DNA of 64,000 bases, from NCBI GenBank assembly GCA_016711605.1, contig JADJSS010000009.1, positions 103,547 through 167,546 on the forward strand. The letters are read 5' to 3'. Position 1 is the first letter of the stretch; each line of letters opens with the position of its first letter. The position numbers and the translations under genes are program-made. The DNA is from Saprospirales bacterium (lineage in GTDB: Bacteria > Bacteroidota > Bacteroidia > Chitinophagales > JADIYW01). The notes below the pieces were generated by a model, which was not told where the DNA came from, searched no databases, and saw nothing but the letters and a program-made list of their open reading frames with translations. This document shows positions 36,503 through 45,777 of this stretch, one piece after another.

Positions 36503-38671
36503 TTATTTCTTTGGCCAGTTATTTAACCAAATGCCTTTTTTTGCTGCTTCAATAACAAACCAATTATACACTTTTTTAGCAATATCTTTAGTATCCTTAA
36601 CTTTCGTATTGACAATTAAAAAAGGCATAGTTACTTTGTGTGACTTTGAGTCTCTTTTCTTACTTACATTTTCTGAGGTTAGTGCTAATACGATGTTTAC
36701 ATCTGGCTCGTCGGTTGGCTTTAATTTTGGTGCCAATCCTTTTCTATAATATGGTTCAGCTGGATTTATTTTTTTGGAGTTTGGCAAATAGTCTTTGTCC
36801 ATATTAATATTTCTACTATAAAAACAGGCAATAGATACATCTGCTTTTTCAGGTTGTGAAACTAACTCAATATTCTGATTCAATTTTAATAACTGTTCTG
36901 TTGCTTTTGCAATCTCTTCTGGAACTGGTAAATAAACAATATATGGTTGATTTTTATTTACATTTTGAAGTGTAATTTTATCCAAATCTTTTAGTGTTGT
37001 ATTCGTGTTCGGCTCCAACCCTATATATGTAATTTGTTTACCTGAAACATAAATTTTTGAACAATCAAAATTTTCTTCAAACGGCACATAATAACCAAAA
37101 CCATTATAAATTCCATTCATATCTTGCTCTTTTATTAATGGTGTTATCTTAGTTTGTATGAGTGTAGAAAATTGTGCAGTAGTAAAATTATCGTGTGGAA
37201 TATAAACCTTAATTAATGGTTTTGTTTTAACATACCAGTCTTTTACTTTAAATATTTTACCTTTAAAATTTCCGCTTCCTTTTATAATTTTTGCAATGCT
37301 GTTATTCTCATTTTTTAATTCAGTAATTTCAATTTCAACATTTGGGTTTGAAATATCTTGTAAAATATTTCCTAATGAAAAACCAGACAACGCACCTTTA
37401 TCTAGTGTAATTGAATTATTATTTGATTGAATACATTTAGCAAACACATCACTTGAAATCGTTGAAGTTGGAATGCTCAATAAATTTTTTTTCAAACGCT
37501 GTGGATCGCATTTAAGCGTTGGTGTTTGTGTGTAATATCGTTTTTTTAATTCTACAGATATCTTTTCAAATAATTTTTCACTTGTAATAGTTGATGGATT
37601 TTGCTTTAAAACTTCAATAATTGCTTTAGTGAACACACCATGTTTGTTCCCATTTTCGTCCTTCTTTTCACTTGCTTTTTGCACATCATTTGTTGCCGAT
37701 AAGAATAAATAATTAGACTGTACTCTTCTTGATGGACTTATCGCATCAGGAAAAATTTCGTTCAAGAGATTAAACTGAATTTTAAATTCTTTTTCGCCTT
37801 CATCATTTATTTCAATCGGTATATATTTATGAGCACTACTATCAAACCTATAAAGAGTAGGAATGGTATCAGATGAAATTCTCAAATAATCTGAAAACAA
37901 AAAAATGTAGTACGAAGAATCTCTTTTATTTAACTGATATAAAGTATCTGTATCAAAACCAGAACTTTGCAAATAACCTTTAAAATCCATTGCTCGAGTT
38001 TCTATACCTATTATTTCACTAAGTGAGTCACGAACATATTCATATTCATGTTCTCTCATGTTACTCAAAATTTCTTCTCTGCCTGGTTCGTTTAATGAAA
38101 TTAAAAAATTAAAATCAGTCTGTGGTTTGTTATTTCCTAAAGTAGTATGCGTGCCCCAACTATAGCAACAATCAAATATGGTAGTTAATGTAACTTTCTT
38201 ATCTACAAATTTATTAAAGATAGAAGCCAATTGAAGCGTTTTTATAAATCCATTTTGCTTATACAAAACATCGGTTGGTGCAATGGCCTCATCTGTAGAT
38301 TTTGTAATTACATTTTTTAACTGAATACCATGTCCAGAATAATAAAAAAAGACATTATCACCAGCTTTGCTGTTCAATAATAACTTATCTAATTCATTTA
38401 AAATATTTTCCTGTGTTGCATTTTTGCTATACAATTCTTTAATGTATTTTTCATTAAAGCCGAAACGTGTGGTAAGCAATTCTTTGACAGCTTTTGCATC
38501 ATTGACGCTGCCAAAAAGCGAATTGAGTGGGTCGCGAACAACAGATTTTGAATTATCATCAAATTTAAAATAATCGTTGATTCCAATAACTAAAGCTCGT
38601 TTGCTTTGTGCTAGACTGTAAGGAAGAACATAAAACACAAAAATAATGGATAAAAAATATCGCTTTTGCAT
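36503..38671 (-). CDS. Exported caspase-fold (peptidase C14) protein
   Basis: The 722-residue protein has a signal peptide (about 1-21, ending SLAQ) and a caspase/metacaspase p20-like domain (about 23-260). The predicted dyad is His114 in FYYSGHG and Cys168 or Cys169 in IFDCCYSW. The substrate-side sequence 'ALVIGINDY' and 'FGSVNDAKAVKELL' match family strands. The remaining ~450 residues are a beta-rich region without a domain I can name. Export argues against a cytoplasmic suicide-protease role. It is more likely an envelope or secreted protease. It is convergent with the ATP-grasp gene. Confidence 0.78.
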   Translation of the reverse strand: MQKRYFLSIIFVFYVLPYSLAQSKRALVIGINDYFKFDDNSKSVVRDPLNSLFGSVNDAKAVKELLTTRFGFNEKYIKELYSKNATQENILNELDKLLLNSKAGDNVFFYYSGHGIQLKNVITKSTDEAIAPTDVLYKQNGFIKTLQLASIFNKFVDKKVTLTTIFDCCYSWGTHTTLGNNKPQTDFNFLISLNEPGREEILSNMREHEYEYVRDSLSEIIGIETRAMDFKGYLQSSGFDTDTLYQLNKRDSSYYIFLFSDYLRISSDTIPTLYRFDSSAHKYIPIEINDEGEKEFKIQFNLLNEIFPDAISPSRRVQSNYLFLSATNDVQKASEKKDENGNKHGVFTKAIIEVLKQNPSTITSEKLFEKISVELKKRYYTQTPTLKCDPQRLKKNLLSIPTSTISSDVFAKCIQSNNNSITLDKGALSGFSLGNILQDISNPNVEIEITELKNENNSIAKIIKGSGNFKGKIFKVKDWYVKTKPLIKVYIPHDNFTTAQFSTLIQTKITPLIKEQDMNGIYNGFGYYVPFEENFDCSKIYVSGKQITYIGLEPNTNTTLKDLDKITLQNVNKNQPYIVYLPVPEEIAKATEQLLKLNQNIELVSQPEKADVSIACFYSRNINMDKDYLPNSKKINPAEPYYRKGLAPKLKPTDEPDVNIVLALTSENVSKKRDSKSHKVTMPFLIVNTKVKDTKDIAKKVYNWFVIEAAKKGIWLNNWPKK

Positions 38672-38756
38672 ACTTAAAAATATAGAAAATAATATCGAAT
38701 GACAAGTTAGATACTATAAAAATATGAAAGTATACAAAACTTTAAAATCCGCTTCA

Positions 38757-39161
38757 TCAGTGCTGTACTTTTTGACACAGTTCAACCAACACACCATTCG
38801 TAGTTTTTGGATGAAAGAAACAAACTAACTTATTCAATGCACCAACATAAGGTTTTTCAGTTAATGGTAAAAATCCTTCATTTTTTAAACGTTCCATTTC
38901 TGCATAAATATCATCTACTTCAAATGCAACATGATGAATGCCTTCACCTTTGGTTTGTAAAAATTTATGCACCGTACTTTTTTCGGAAATTGGTTCTAAT
39001 AGTTCGACTTTTGTATCCTCTAATTTAAAAAAAGACACATTTAATTGTTGTGTTTCCAATGTTTCATGATGAAAAGGTTTTCGGTTAAATAACTTAGAAA
39101 ACAAATCATTTGATGCTTCTAAATTTTTCACTGCAACTCCAATGTGGTCAATTTTCTTCAT
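38757..39161 (-). CDS. mce: Methylmalonyl-CoA epimerase
   Basis: The 134-residue protein is a vicinal-oxygen-chelate fold enzyme that converts (S)- and (R)-methylmalonyl-CoA, linking succinyl-CoA and propionyl-CoA metabolism. The metal-ligand pattern is visible: His6 in 'KIDHIGVAV', His76/77 in 'GEGIHHVAF' and Glu127 in 'GVLVELCQ'. Its length matches the family. Methylmalonyl-CoA mutase genes are not in the window. It stands alone between the caspase-like gene and the divergent lipocalin gene. Confidence 0.88.
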   Translation of the reverse strand: MKKIDHIGVAVKNLEASNDLFSKLFNRKPFHHETLETQQLNVSFFKLEDTKVELLEPISEKSTVHKFLQTKGEGIHHVAFEVDDIYAEMERLKNEGFLPLTEKPYVGALNKLVCFFHPKTTNGVLVELCQKVQH

Positions 39162-39295
39162 TTAGGTATGTATTTATATGATGTTGAAAATAATAAATTG
39201 AATTCAAAGTATCGAATTTATATTTTGTTTAATTTTTTTTGATTTATCTTAAACAAAAACTGAATTCTATTGTTGTTACTTAAAATATCTCAAAA

Positions 39296-39823
39296 ATGAA
39301 AAATCTAATCTTAATTCTTTCAGTAGCGCTCATCAGCGGTTGCATTCCAACTAACTTAACACCAATTACTACTACTTCAACGGCAATTGACCTTGGAAGA
39401 TATGCTGGAAAATGGTACGAAATTGCATCTTTACCACAAATATTTTCTTTAGGTGCAAAGTGTATCACTGCTGAATACACTGCAAATCCAGATGGTTCTA
39501 TTAAAGTAGTTAACAAACAGATTACTGCAAATGGACAAGCATCACAAATTGAAGGTCGCGCAACAGTTGAACCTAATTCTAACAACACAAAATTAAGAGT
39601 TGGATTTTTTGGTCAACAACCAACTTCTTCAAATTATTGGATTGTTGAAATTGCAGACGACTATTCTTATGCTGTTACATCAGATCCAACCAAAACAACT
39701 TTTTGGATTTTAAGCAGAACGCCACAAATGGACGAAACAAAAGTACAAGACATATTGAACAGATGGAAAAATTATGGCATTAACACTGCACTAGTTAAAA
39801 GAACAGTTCAAGATTGCTGGTAA
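39296..39823 (+). CDS. Outer-membrane lipocalin lipoprotein (Blc-like)
   Basis: The 175-residue protein has a lipoprotein signal with lipobox LISGC (Cys16). The lipocalin signature follows in 'GRYAGKWYEIASLP', and 'NYWIVEIADDYSYAVTSDP' with 'FWILSRTP' is the second conserved block. Blc-type lipocalins bind fatty acids or lysophospholipids at the outer membrane and act in envelope stress. The length and blocks fit the bacterial family. It is 24 nt upstream of the cysteine desulfurase gene on the same strand and could share a transcript. Confidence 0.88.
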   Translation: MKNLILILSVALISGCIPTNLTPITTTSTAIDLGRYAGKWYEIASLPQIFSLGAKCITAEYTANPDGSIKVVNKQITANGQASQIEGRATVEPNSNNTKLRVGFFGQQPTSSNYWIVEIADDYSYAVTSDPTKTTFWILSRTPQMDETKVQDILNRWKNYGINTALVKRTVQDCW

Positions 39824-39847
39824 CTTTATCTTTTATATCTTTAAGGT

Positions 39848-40968
39848 GTGATTTATTTAGATTATAATGCAACCACTCCTGTAGATTCAAATGTATTACA
39901 AACTATGTTACCTTACTTTTCTGAAAAGTTTGGTAATGCAGCAAGCGCTACTCACCTATTTGGTCTGCAAGCAAAAGATGCAGTAGAATATGCGCGTACG
40001 CAAGTTGCTAAAAGCATTAATTGTGAATCTCAAGAAATTATTTTTACGTCTGGTGCTACCGAAGCGATAAACATTGCCATAAAAGGAGTTTACAATTTAT
40101 ATTTCCAAAAAGGCAACCACATCATTACTGTTGAAACTGAGCATAAAGCAGTGTTGGATACTTGTGCTTTTTTAGAAAAAAAAGGTGCACAGGTTACTTA
40201 CTTAAAAGTAGATAAAATGGATTAATTGATTTACAAGAATTAGAAAAATCAATTACCGAAAATACAATTTTAGTTGCTGTTATGTATGGAAACAACGAAA
40301 CTGGTGTTATACAAAACATTAAAGAAATTTCTAAAATAGTTCATGCTAAAAATTCTATTTTTTTATGTGATGCAACACAAGCTATCGGTAAAACTTTGGT
40401 TGATGTACAAATAGATGGAATTGATTTGATGTGTATTTCAGCACATAAATTGTATGGTCCAAAAGGAATTGGTGCTTTGTATTTTCGCAGAAAAAATCCG
40501 CGTGTTTCATTAGAAACTTTTTTACATGGTGGTGGACATGAACGCAATATTCGTAGTGGAACGCTGAATGTACCAGCAATAGTTGGACTAGGCAAAGCTT
40601 GTGAACTAATTTCGATAAATAATGAAATTGGAATTTTAAGAGATTATTTTGAAAATTCTCTAATTCTTCAATTCAACAATTCAATAATTATTAACGGAAA
40701 AGATGCGTTGCGTTTGCCAAACACTTCAAACATTACATTTCCATTCAAAGCAGTTAATTTTATTCATCATACAAAAAACAAATTAGCGGTGGCAACTGGT
40801 TCTGCGTGCACGTCTGCAGAAAATTTACCATCTCATGTTTTAACAGCAATGGGTTTGACAAAAGATTTAGCAGAAAAATCAATACGATTTAGCTTTGGGA
40901 AATACACCACAAAAAAAGAAATAGATGAAGTAATTAAATTGATAACCGAATTAATCCAATTGGTTTAA
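39848..40968 (+). CDS. Cysteine desulfurase (NifS/IscS-like), frameshifted
   Basis: The enzyme takes sulfur from cysteine for Fe-S clusters or thiolation, using PLP. The start is GTG at 39848 ('MIYLDYNATTPVD', the family's N-terminus). 'FTSGATEAINIAIKG' and 'ETEHKAVLDTC' follow. The frame breaks at the A4 tract 40214-40217. The other frame continues 'LVAVMYGNNETGVIQN', the PLP-lysine motif 'CISAHKLYGPKGIG' and the active-site Cys in 'ATGSACTSAENLPSHVL'. One added A gives 373 residues and the natural sequence 'LKVDKNGLIDL'. No iscU or suf genes are adjacent. Confidence 0.88.
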
Positions 40969-40982
40969 ACTACCTATAAGAA

Positions 40983-41420
40983 TTATTTTTTACGAATATA
41001 CTTTTCTGTTTGTAACTCTAAATGTTTCCAACTAATTATTAATGTATCGTTGTTGTTAGATAAAAAATACTGCGCAGAACGTTCATCATTAAACTGAATC
41101 ATATCCACGTTATTTTCTTTAAATAAAATTATATTTCCTGCTCTCGGCAAAGTATTCTTTTTGGTATGAACTTCCATAAAAGTATTATCGCTTTTAATTT
41201 CCAGTTCAATTTCGTCACTCGTGTTTTGAGGATTTGAAATTCCATGTCGAATTCCACAACAATCCGTTTCAATCCAAGCCCATTTCCCGTAAATAATTTT
41301 TGGCTTCGGAGGTTCAACCCAACTAGATATTGGTTTTGCTTTTGAATTTTTTGGTGGTTTTTTTGCAAATCCAACAAAAATTAAAATAGCTAAAATTGAC
41401 AGTAAGAATATCTTCTTCAT
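40983..41420 (-). CDS. Exported small beta-barrel-like protein
   Basis: I do not recognise it with certainty. The 145-residue protein has an N-terminal signal peptide (about 1-19) followed by a basic, Pro-rich linker. A beta-rich domain comes next, with 'IYGKWAWIETDCCGIRHGISNP', 'TFMEVHTKK' and 'DTLIISWKHLELQTEKYIRK', which resembles lipocalin-like proteins of Bacteroidota. The CC pair near residue 54 is notable. It is convergent with the cysteine desulfurase gene. Confidence 0.55.
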   Translation of the reverse strand: MKKIFLLSILAILIFVGFAKKPPKNSKAKPISSWVEPPKPKIIYGKWAWIETDCCGIRHGISNPQNTSDEIELEIKSDNTFMEVHTKKNTLPRAGNIILFKENNVDMIQFNDERSAQYFLSNNNDTLIISWKHLELQTEKYIRKK

Positions 41421-41483
41421 GATACAAAATTATAAAAATTGTTTAATACATTAGCTGTATTTCAAATACCATACCAAAAAAAA

Positions 41484-41870
41484 ATGTCAGAAATACAGAA
41501 AACACGCATCGATAAATGGCTTTGGGCAATTCGTATCTACAAAACCAGAACGTTGGCAAGCGACGCATGTGCTGCTGGAAAAATAAAAATCGATGGCGAC
41601 AGCGTAAAAGCATCGTACTTATTAAAAGTTGGGCAAACGGTACATATCAATAAACAAGGTGACAAACTGGTACTTAAATCCATAAAACTGATAGAAAAAC
41701 GAGTTGGTGCTGCTTTAGCTATTGAATGCTATGAAGATTTAACACCACCTGAAGAAAAAGAAAAACTGAAATTTCCAGCTATCTTTTATGAAGTACGTGA
41801 CAAAGGCGTTGGTCGTCCAACCAAAAAAGATCGACGCGAAATTGATAAATTCAAGGATGATGATGAATGA
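41484..41870 (+). CDS. S4 RNA-binding protein (HslR-like)
   Basis: The 128-residue protein has an S4 domain in residues about 5-65 ('TRIDKWLWAIRIYKTRTLASD', 'KIKIDGDSVKASYLLKVGQTVHI'). A basic tail follows with 'GVGRPTKKDRREIDKFKDDDE'. This is the layout of Hsp15/HslR, which binds stalled 50S subunits carrying peptidyl-tRNA. The start at 41484 is chosen because an upstream start at 41439 adds 15 residues without homology. It is followed by tatA on the same strand. Confidence 0.85.
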   Translation: MSEIQKTRIDKWLWAIRIYKTRTLASDACAAGKIKIDGDSVKASYLLKVGQTVHINKQGDKLVLKSIKLIEKRVGAALAIECYEDLTPPEEKEKLKFPAIFYEVRDKGVGRPTKKDRREIDKFKDDDE

Positions 41871-41931
41871 TTTTAAGCAATAATAACACAACAATTCAGC
41901 AAATACTCGCACAAATCAACTCAAATTGTAT

Positions 41932-41939
41932 TAACTTTG
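41932..41939 (+). promoter_or_regulatory. Putative -7 box of tatA
   Basis: TAACTTTG matches TAnnTTTG and lies 17 nt before the tatA start. No TTG at the standard -33 spacing is seen. Confidence 0.4.
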
Positions 41940-41956
41940 TATGTAAATAAATCAAC

Positions 41957-42175
41957 ATGACAAATTTATTATTGTTCAGTATGCCTGGTGGCGGCGAATG
42001 GTTAATCATATTATTGGTAGTCGTTTTTCTTTTTGGTGGAAAAAAAATTCCAGAACTAATGCGTGGTATCGGCAAAGGTGTGCGTGAATTCAATGCTGCA
42101 AAAGCAAACTTACAAGATGAATTCGACAAAGGTATGAAAGAAGACGAAGCCAAAAAATTGTCGGAAAATAAATAA
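41957..42175 (+). CDS. tatA: Sec-independent translocase subunit TatA/E
   Basis: The 72-residue protein has the TatA layout. A short N-terminal membrane helix ('EWLIILLVVVFLFGGKKIPELM') is followed by the FGGKKIPEL hinge, an amphipathic helix ('RGIGKGVREFNAAKANL') and a charged tail. TatA forms the pore for export of folded proteins with TatC. tatC is not in the window. The gene sits 21 nt before gatA. Confidence 0.9.
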   Translation: MTNLLLFSMPGGGEWLIILLVVVFLFGGKKIPELMRGIGKGVREFNAAKANLQDEFDKGMKEDEAKKLSENK

Positions 42176-42196
42176 TCAACCTTAATTTTTTTATAC

Positions 42197-43606
42197 GTGT
42201 ACAGGTCGCTTAAGAAACTGCAAGATGATGTATTGAATAATCAAACCACTTGCGAAACAATTACACGTTCATACATCCAAACCATTCAGCAACATCAACA
42301 CTTAAATGCTTTTGTAGAAGTATTTGAAGCAAGTGCTATTGCTGCTGCAAAAACAATTGATACAAAAATTGCCAACCAACAACCACTTGGTAAATTATTC
42401 GGTTTGGTAATTTCTATTAAAGACAATATCGTTTACAAAAATCATGTTGCAACAGCAGCATCTAAAATTTTAGAAGGATTTAAATCGCCATATTCTGCAA
42501 CTGTAATTGAAAAATTAATTGCAGCAGATGCTATTATTATTGGCAGAACTAACTGCGATGAATTCGCAATGGGTGGCTCCAATGAAAATTCATTTTATGG
42601 TGCAGTAAAAAACCCAATCGATAACACATTGGTTTCTGGTGGCTCTTCTGGTGGTGCTGCAGCTGCAGTGGCTGCTGATTTATGTATGGCAGCATTAGGT
42701 TCTGATACTGGTGGAAGCATTCGACAACCTGCGAGTTTTTGCGGTATCATTGGCTTAAAACCAACGTATGGTAGAGTTTCAAGATATGGTTTAATTGCGT
42801 ATGGTTCTTCGTTCGATCAAATTGGAACGTTTACGCACAACATTGAAGATGCTGCGTTGATTTTAGAAGTAATTGCTGGTGGTGATGATTATGATGCAAC
42901 TTGCTCAAAAAACGCAGTTCCAAATTATTTCGAGAATTTAATACAAGAAAAAAAATACAAAATCGCGTACTACAAAAATGTAGTTGAACATGAAAGTATT
43001 GATGTTGAAGTGCGCAATGCGTGTCTATCTTTTTTAGAAAAATTAAAAAACGATGGACATGAAATTCATCCAATTGAATTTGCCGAGTTAGATTATATCG
43101 TTCCAGCATATTATGTGTTAACTACAGCCGAAGCATCGTCTAATTTATCAAGATTTGATGGTGTTCGATTTGGTTATCACGCAAAAGAAGCCACTGACTT
43201 AGAACAAACTTATAAACTAACGCGCTCACAAGGATTTGGAAAAGAAGTGCAACGCAGAATTATGTGTGGCACATTTGTATTGAGTGCTGGATACTACGAT
43301 GCCTACTATTCAAAAGCGCAAAAAGTGCGCAGATTAGTTGCCGAAAAAACAAAACAAACGTTAGAAGAAGTTGACTTTATTGTTTGTCCAACAGCACCAA
43401 CACCAGCTTATAAAATTGGTGAAGTATCCGATCCAATAACTTCATTTTTAGGTGATATTTTTACGGTGCAAGCAAATATTGCTGGTATTCCTGCTATATC
43501 GCTGCCTTTATATCATACAAAAAACAACTTGCCAATTGGCATGCAAATAATGACTGCAAGATGGAACGAAGAAAAACTATTAGCTTTTTCAAATGTATTG
43601 ATGTAG
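42197..43606 (+). CDS. gatA: Aspartyl/glutamyl-tRNA amidotransferase subunit A
   Basis: The 469-residue amidase converts Glu-tRNA(Gln) or Asp-tRNA(Asn) to the amidated form as part of GatCAB. The Ser-cisSer-Lys triad region is intact: Lys in 'VISIKDNI', and the Ser residues in 'VSGGSSGGAAAAV' and 'GSDTGGSIRQPASFCG'. The start is GTG at 42197 ('MYRSLKKLQDDV'). The length is a little short of the 480 usual. It ends 'EKLLAFSNVLM' without the last helix of some homologues. gatB and gatC are elsewhere. Confidence 0.92.
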   Translation: MYRSLKKLQDDVLNNQTTCETITRSYIQTIQQHQHLNAFVEVFEASAIAAAKTIDTKIANQQPLGKLFGLVISIKDNIVYKNHVATAASKILEGFKSPYSATVIEKLIAADAIIIGRTNCDEFAMGGSNENSFYGAVKNPIDNTLVSGGSSGGAAAAVAADLCMAALGSDTGGSIRQPASFCGIIGLKPTYGRVSRYGLIAYGSSFDQIGTFTHNIEDAALILEVIAGGDDYDATCSKNAVPNYFENLIQEKKYKIAYYKNVVEHESIDVEVRNACLSFLEKLKNDGHEIHPIEFAELDYIVPAYYVLTTAEASSNLSRFDGVRFGYHAKEATDLEQTYKLTRSQGFGKEVQRRIMCGTFVLSAGYYDAYYSKAQKVRRLVAEKTKQTLEEVDFIVCPTAPTPAYKIGEVSDPITSFLGDIFTVQANIAGIPAISLPLYHTKNNLPIGMQIMTARWNEEKLLAFSNVLM

Positions 43607-43636
43607 TTGACTCTTTAAAACACAAGATTTTTTTTT

Positions 43637-43772
43637 AACCACATAAGGCACAAAAGAAACAAAGTAAAAGTTGCTTATGTTGGTATTGAAAAGAAGAGAA
43701 CTAAGTTTTCTTGGCTATCTCTTTTTGTTGACATTAATTTATAACTTTAGTTTCTAAAGTTTCTTAGTGGTT
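43637..43772. repeat. MITE-like inverted-repeat element
   Basis: AACCACATAAGGCACAAAAG at the left end and the reverse complement AACCACTAAGAAACTTTAG at the right end form imperfect terminal inverted repeats of about 30 bp. The interior has no gene. Such AACCAC..GTGGTT elements recur in Bacteroidota genomes. It lies between convergent gatA and flippase genes and fills most of the 180-bp gap. A related half element is at 60433-60454. Confidence 0.6.
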
Positions 43773-43786
43773 ATTTTCTTACACGA

Positions 43787-45247
43787 TTATTCTGCAACAC
43801 CAACTTTTAATTTCAATGTATCCATTGTAATTAAACCTGTGATGTAAATATTGAATGGCACGAAAATAAAATACACAACGAGTTGTAACAAAAATGTTTT
43901 AGTTTCTGTGCTTGATACTACTTCTTTTGGAATGATGTAAATATCAAACAAACATAGACCAACGAAAGCCAACAATTGCGCGATATATTTAAAATTTAGT
44001 TTGATGTTAAAAATAGAAAAGCTATAAACCGAATAACAAATCAACATAAAGATTTGTGTAATCAATGTGGCTTGTCCAGCACCTTTTGCGCCAAAGTTTT
44101 TTATCAAATAAAAATTGAGTGCGATATTGAGCAACACTGCAAAAACCAAAGTATAAATCATGGTTTTAAAATTTTTATTAGCAGTGAGCAAAGTACCTAT
44201 AACATATAATAAACCAACAGGAAAAAAATTCAACAATAAATAGCCAAATACATCTGATGCATATACTGTATCGGTTGATTTATATAACAAATCCATGATT
44301 TCAAAACGATAATAAAACAAGCATACAATTACAGAAACCGTGATGCAAAAAATAATATTAAATCCTGATTTTAGAATCGGTTTTACATCTTGTTTGTTTA
44401 CAATTTTATACGCAAACAATGGCAACAAAATACTAGCTAGTAAGTAGCCAATATTATTCAGTGATTCCATAATTCGATAACCTTGTGCGTAAATTCCTGT
44501 TTCGTAGGCACCATTTGTTCCTTGCAATTTTTCTAACATCACGCCATCAATTCGGTAATAAGTTGTCATTAAAAAATGAATCAATGCATATGGTAATGTT
44601 TCTGTTGCAATGGTTTTAAATTGAAGAAAATTAAACTTAAAAACTAACTTATCGGTTAAGCGCAAAGAGAAAAATAAACATACCAAAAACGTAATAAAAT
44701 AAGCAAGCAGTTGAGCTAATGCAAAATTAAAAATAGTAAGCTTTAAGGCAGAAATATTACTCCAAATTAAGATTCCACAAAATACAATCATCAATGTTTT
44801 ATCTAAAACTGATAGTAATGCATCTTTTATGAATTGCTGATGAGCGGAAATATTGGAACGCAAATAAATATTGAATGACAATAAAATTTGATTGACTAAT
44901 ATTATCCAAATGAATGGCTTCGACAAATAACCTAACGGATATGCTATAGCGATGCAAAGTATTAAATACACTACTAACAACATCATCTTAAAAGAAAATA
45001 TAGTTGGCAACAATTCATCAATCTTAGAGTTGTCTGCTGCTACTTCGCGGTTGTTGTAATTTTGAAAACCGAAATCTAATAAAATTTGAAAAAGATAAGT
45101 AAAATTAAAAATAGCGAAATATAAACCATAATCAGCTTCACCTAATTGATTTTGCACGGTTCTGTCGATTCCAAAAACCCAAAATGGCTTTATCAAAAAA
45201 TTGACAAACACCATAAAAAAAACATTAAACAGAAATGATTTTCGCAT
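43787..45247 (-). CDS. Polysaccharide flippase (MOP superfamily, Wzx-like)
   Basis: The 486-residue protein is strongly hydrophobic, with about 14 membrane helices, and starts 'FFMVFVNFLIKPFWVFGIDR' as in many oligosaccharide flippases of the Polysacc_synt family. It would move lipid-linked sugar repeats across the inner membrane. The conserved middle includes 'ALIHFLMTTYYRIDGVML' and 'GIYAQGYRIMESLNNIG'. No wzy or glycosyltransferase genes are adjacent, so the glycan is unknown. It is preceded on the same strand by a small exported protein gene. Confidence 0.85.
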   Translation of the reverse strand: MRKSFLFNVFFMVFVNFLIKPFWVFGIDRTVQNQLGEADYGLYFAIFNFTYLFQILLDFGFQNYNNREVAADNSKIDELLPTIFSFKMMLLVVYLILCIAIAYPLGYLSKPFIWIILVNQILLSFNIYLRSNISAHQQFIKDALLSVLDKTLMIVFCGILIWSNISALKLTIFNFALAQLLAYFITFLVCLFFSLRLTDKLVFKFNFLQFKTIATETLPYALIHFLMTTYYRIDGVMLEKLQGTNGAYETGIYAQGYRIMESLNNIGYLLASILLPLFAYKIVNKQDVKPILKSGFNIIFCITVSVIVCLFYYRFEIMDLLYKSTDTVYASDVFGYLLLNFFPVGLLYVIGTLLTANKNFKTMIYTLVFAVLLNIALNFYLIKNFGAKGAGQATLITQIFMLICYSVYSFSIFNIKLNFKYIAQLLAFVGLCLFDIYIIPKEVVSSTETKTFLLQLVVYFIFVPFNIYITGLITMDTLKLKVGVAE

Positions 45248-45277
45248 AGAATATTCAGTAGCGAAAGATACAGAATT

Positions 45278-45730
45278 TTACAATTTAAAAATTGCTTTTA
45301 ATTGTTGAACACCTTCCTTTTGGAAATAGTTGACATATTTTTTACCATTAGCAGTAAAAACGATATAGCTCGTTTTATCATTCCAAAAAATATCACCGTT
45401 AATGATAGCACCATTTTTAAGTGTAAAATTATAGTACACAGGCGATTTAAGTGTAGCAATTTCCGTGCATATAGAATCTTGAATAAAGCTTAAAAACTGA
45501 TTGTGTTTTGATTTTGGAACATCAACATGTGCGAACTTTGTTTGATCATTAATCACAAATTTATCTGTTGAATCTATCAATTGCATAAATGTTTGAAGTG
45601 GCAATTTTTGTGAAGTTGGTTTTGCTGTTTTTTGTGTACTTGTTTTCGTTGTTTTTATTTTGGTTGATTTTTGTGCAAATACTGTAATTATTGAAAATAA
45701 AATCAGGAAAGAAAAGAATTGATGTTTCAT
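45278..45730 (-). CDS. Small exported protein, unknown function
   Basis: I do not recognise a family. The 150-residue protein has a signal peptide (about 1-19, ending TVFAQ). A Lys/Thr/Ser-rich low-complexity linker follows (about 20-42), then a domain with 'FTLKNGAIINGDIFWNDKTSYIVFTANGKKYVN'. It starts 48 nt before the divergent DUF3667 gene and is followed by the flippase gene 30 nt after its stop. A periplasmic location is likely. Confidence 0.55.
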   Translation of the reverse strand: MKHQFFSFLILFSIITVFAQKSTKIKTTKTSTQKTAKPTSQKLPLQTFMQLIDSTDKFVINDQTKFAHVDVPKSKHNQFLSFIQDSICTEIATLKSPVYYNFTLKNGAIINGDIFWNDKTSYIVFTANGKKYVNYFQKEGVQQLKAIFKL

Positions 45731-45777
45731 AAATAAAGAAAATAAAATTAATTAATTTGCAACCGAAATTAAGAATA

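Noticed and set aside
34995..38671. A defence island made of ORF6N, ATP-grasp and caspase-like genes
   Set aside because: The caspase-like gene is convergent with the others and encodes an exported protein. There is no nucleotide cyclase, NLR-type ATPase, toxin pair or mobile-element gene nearby.
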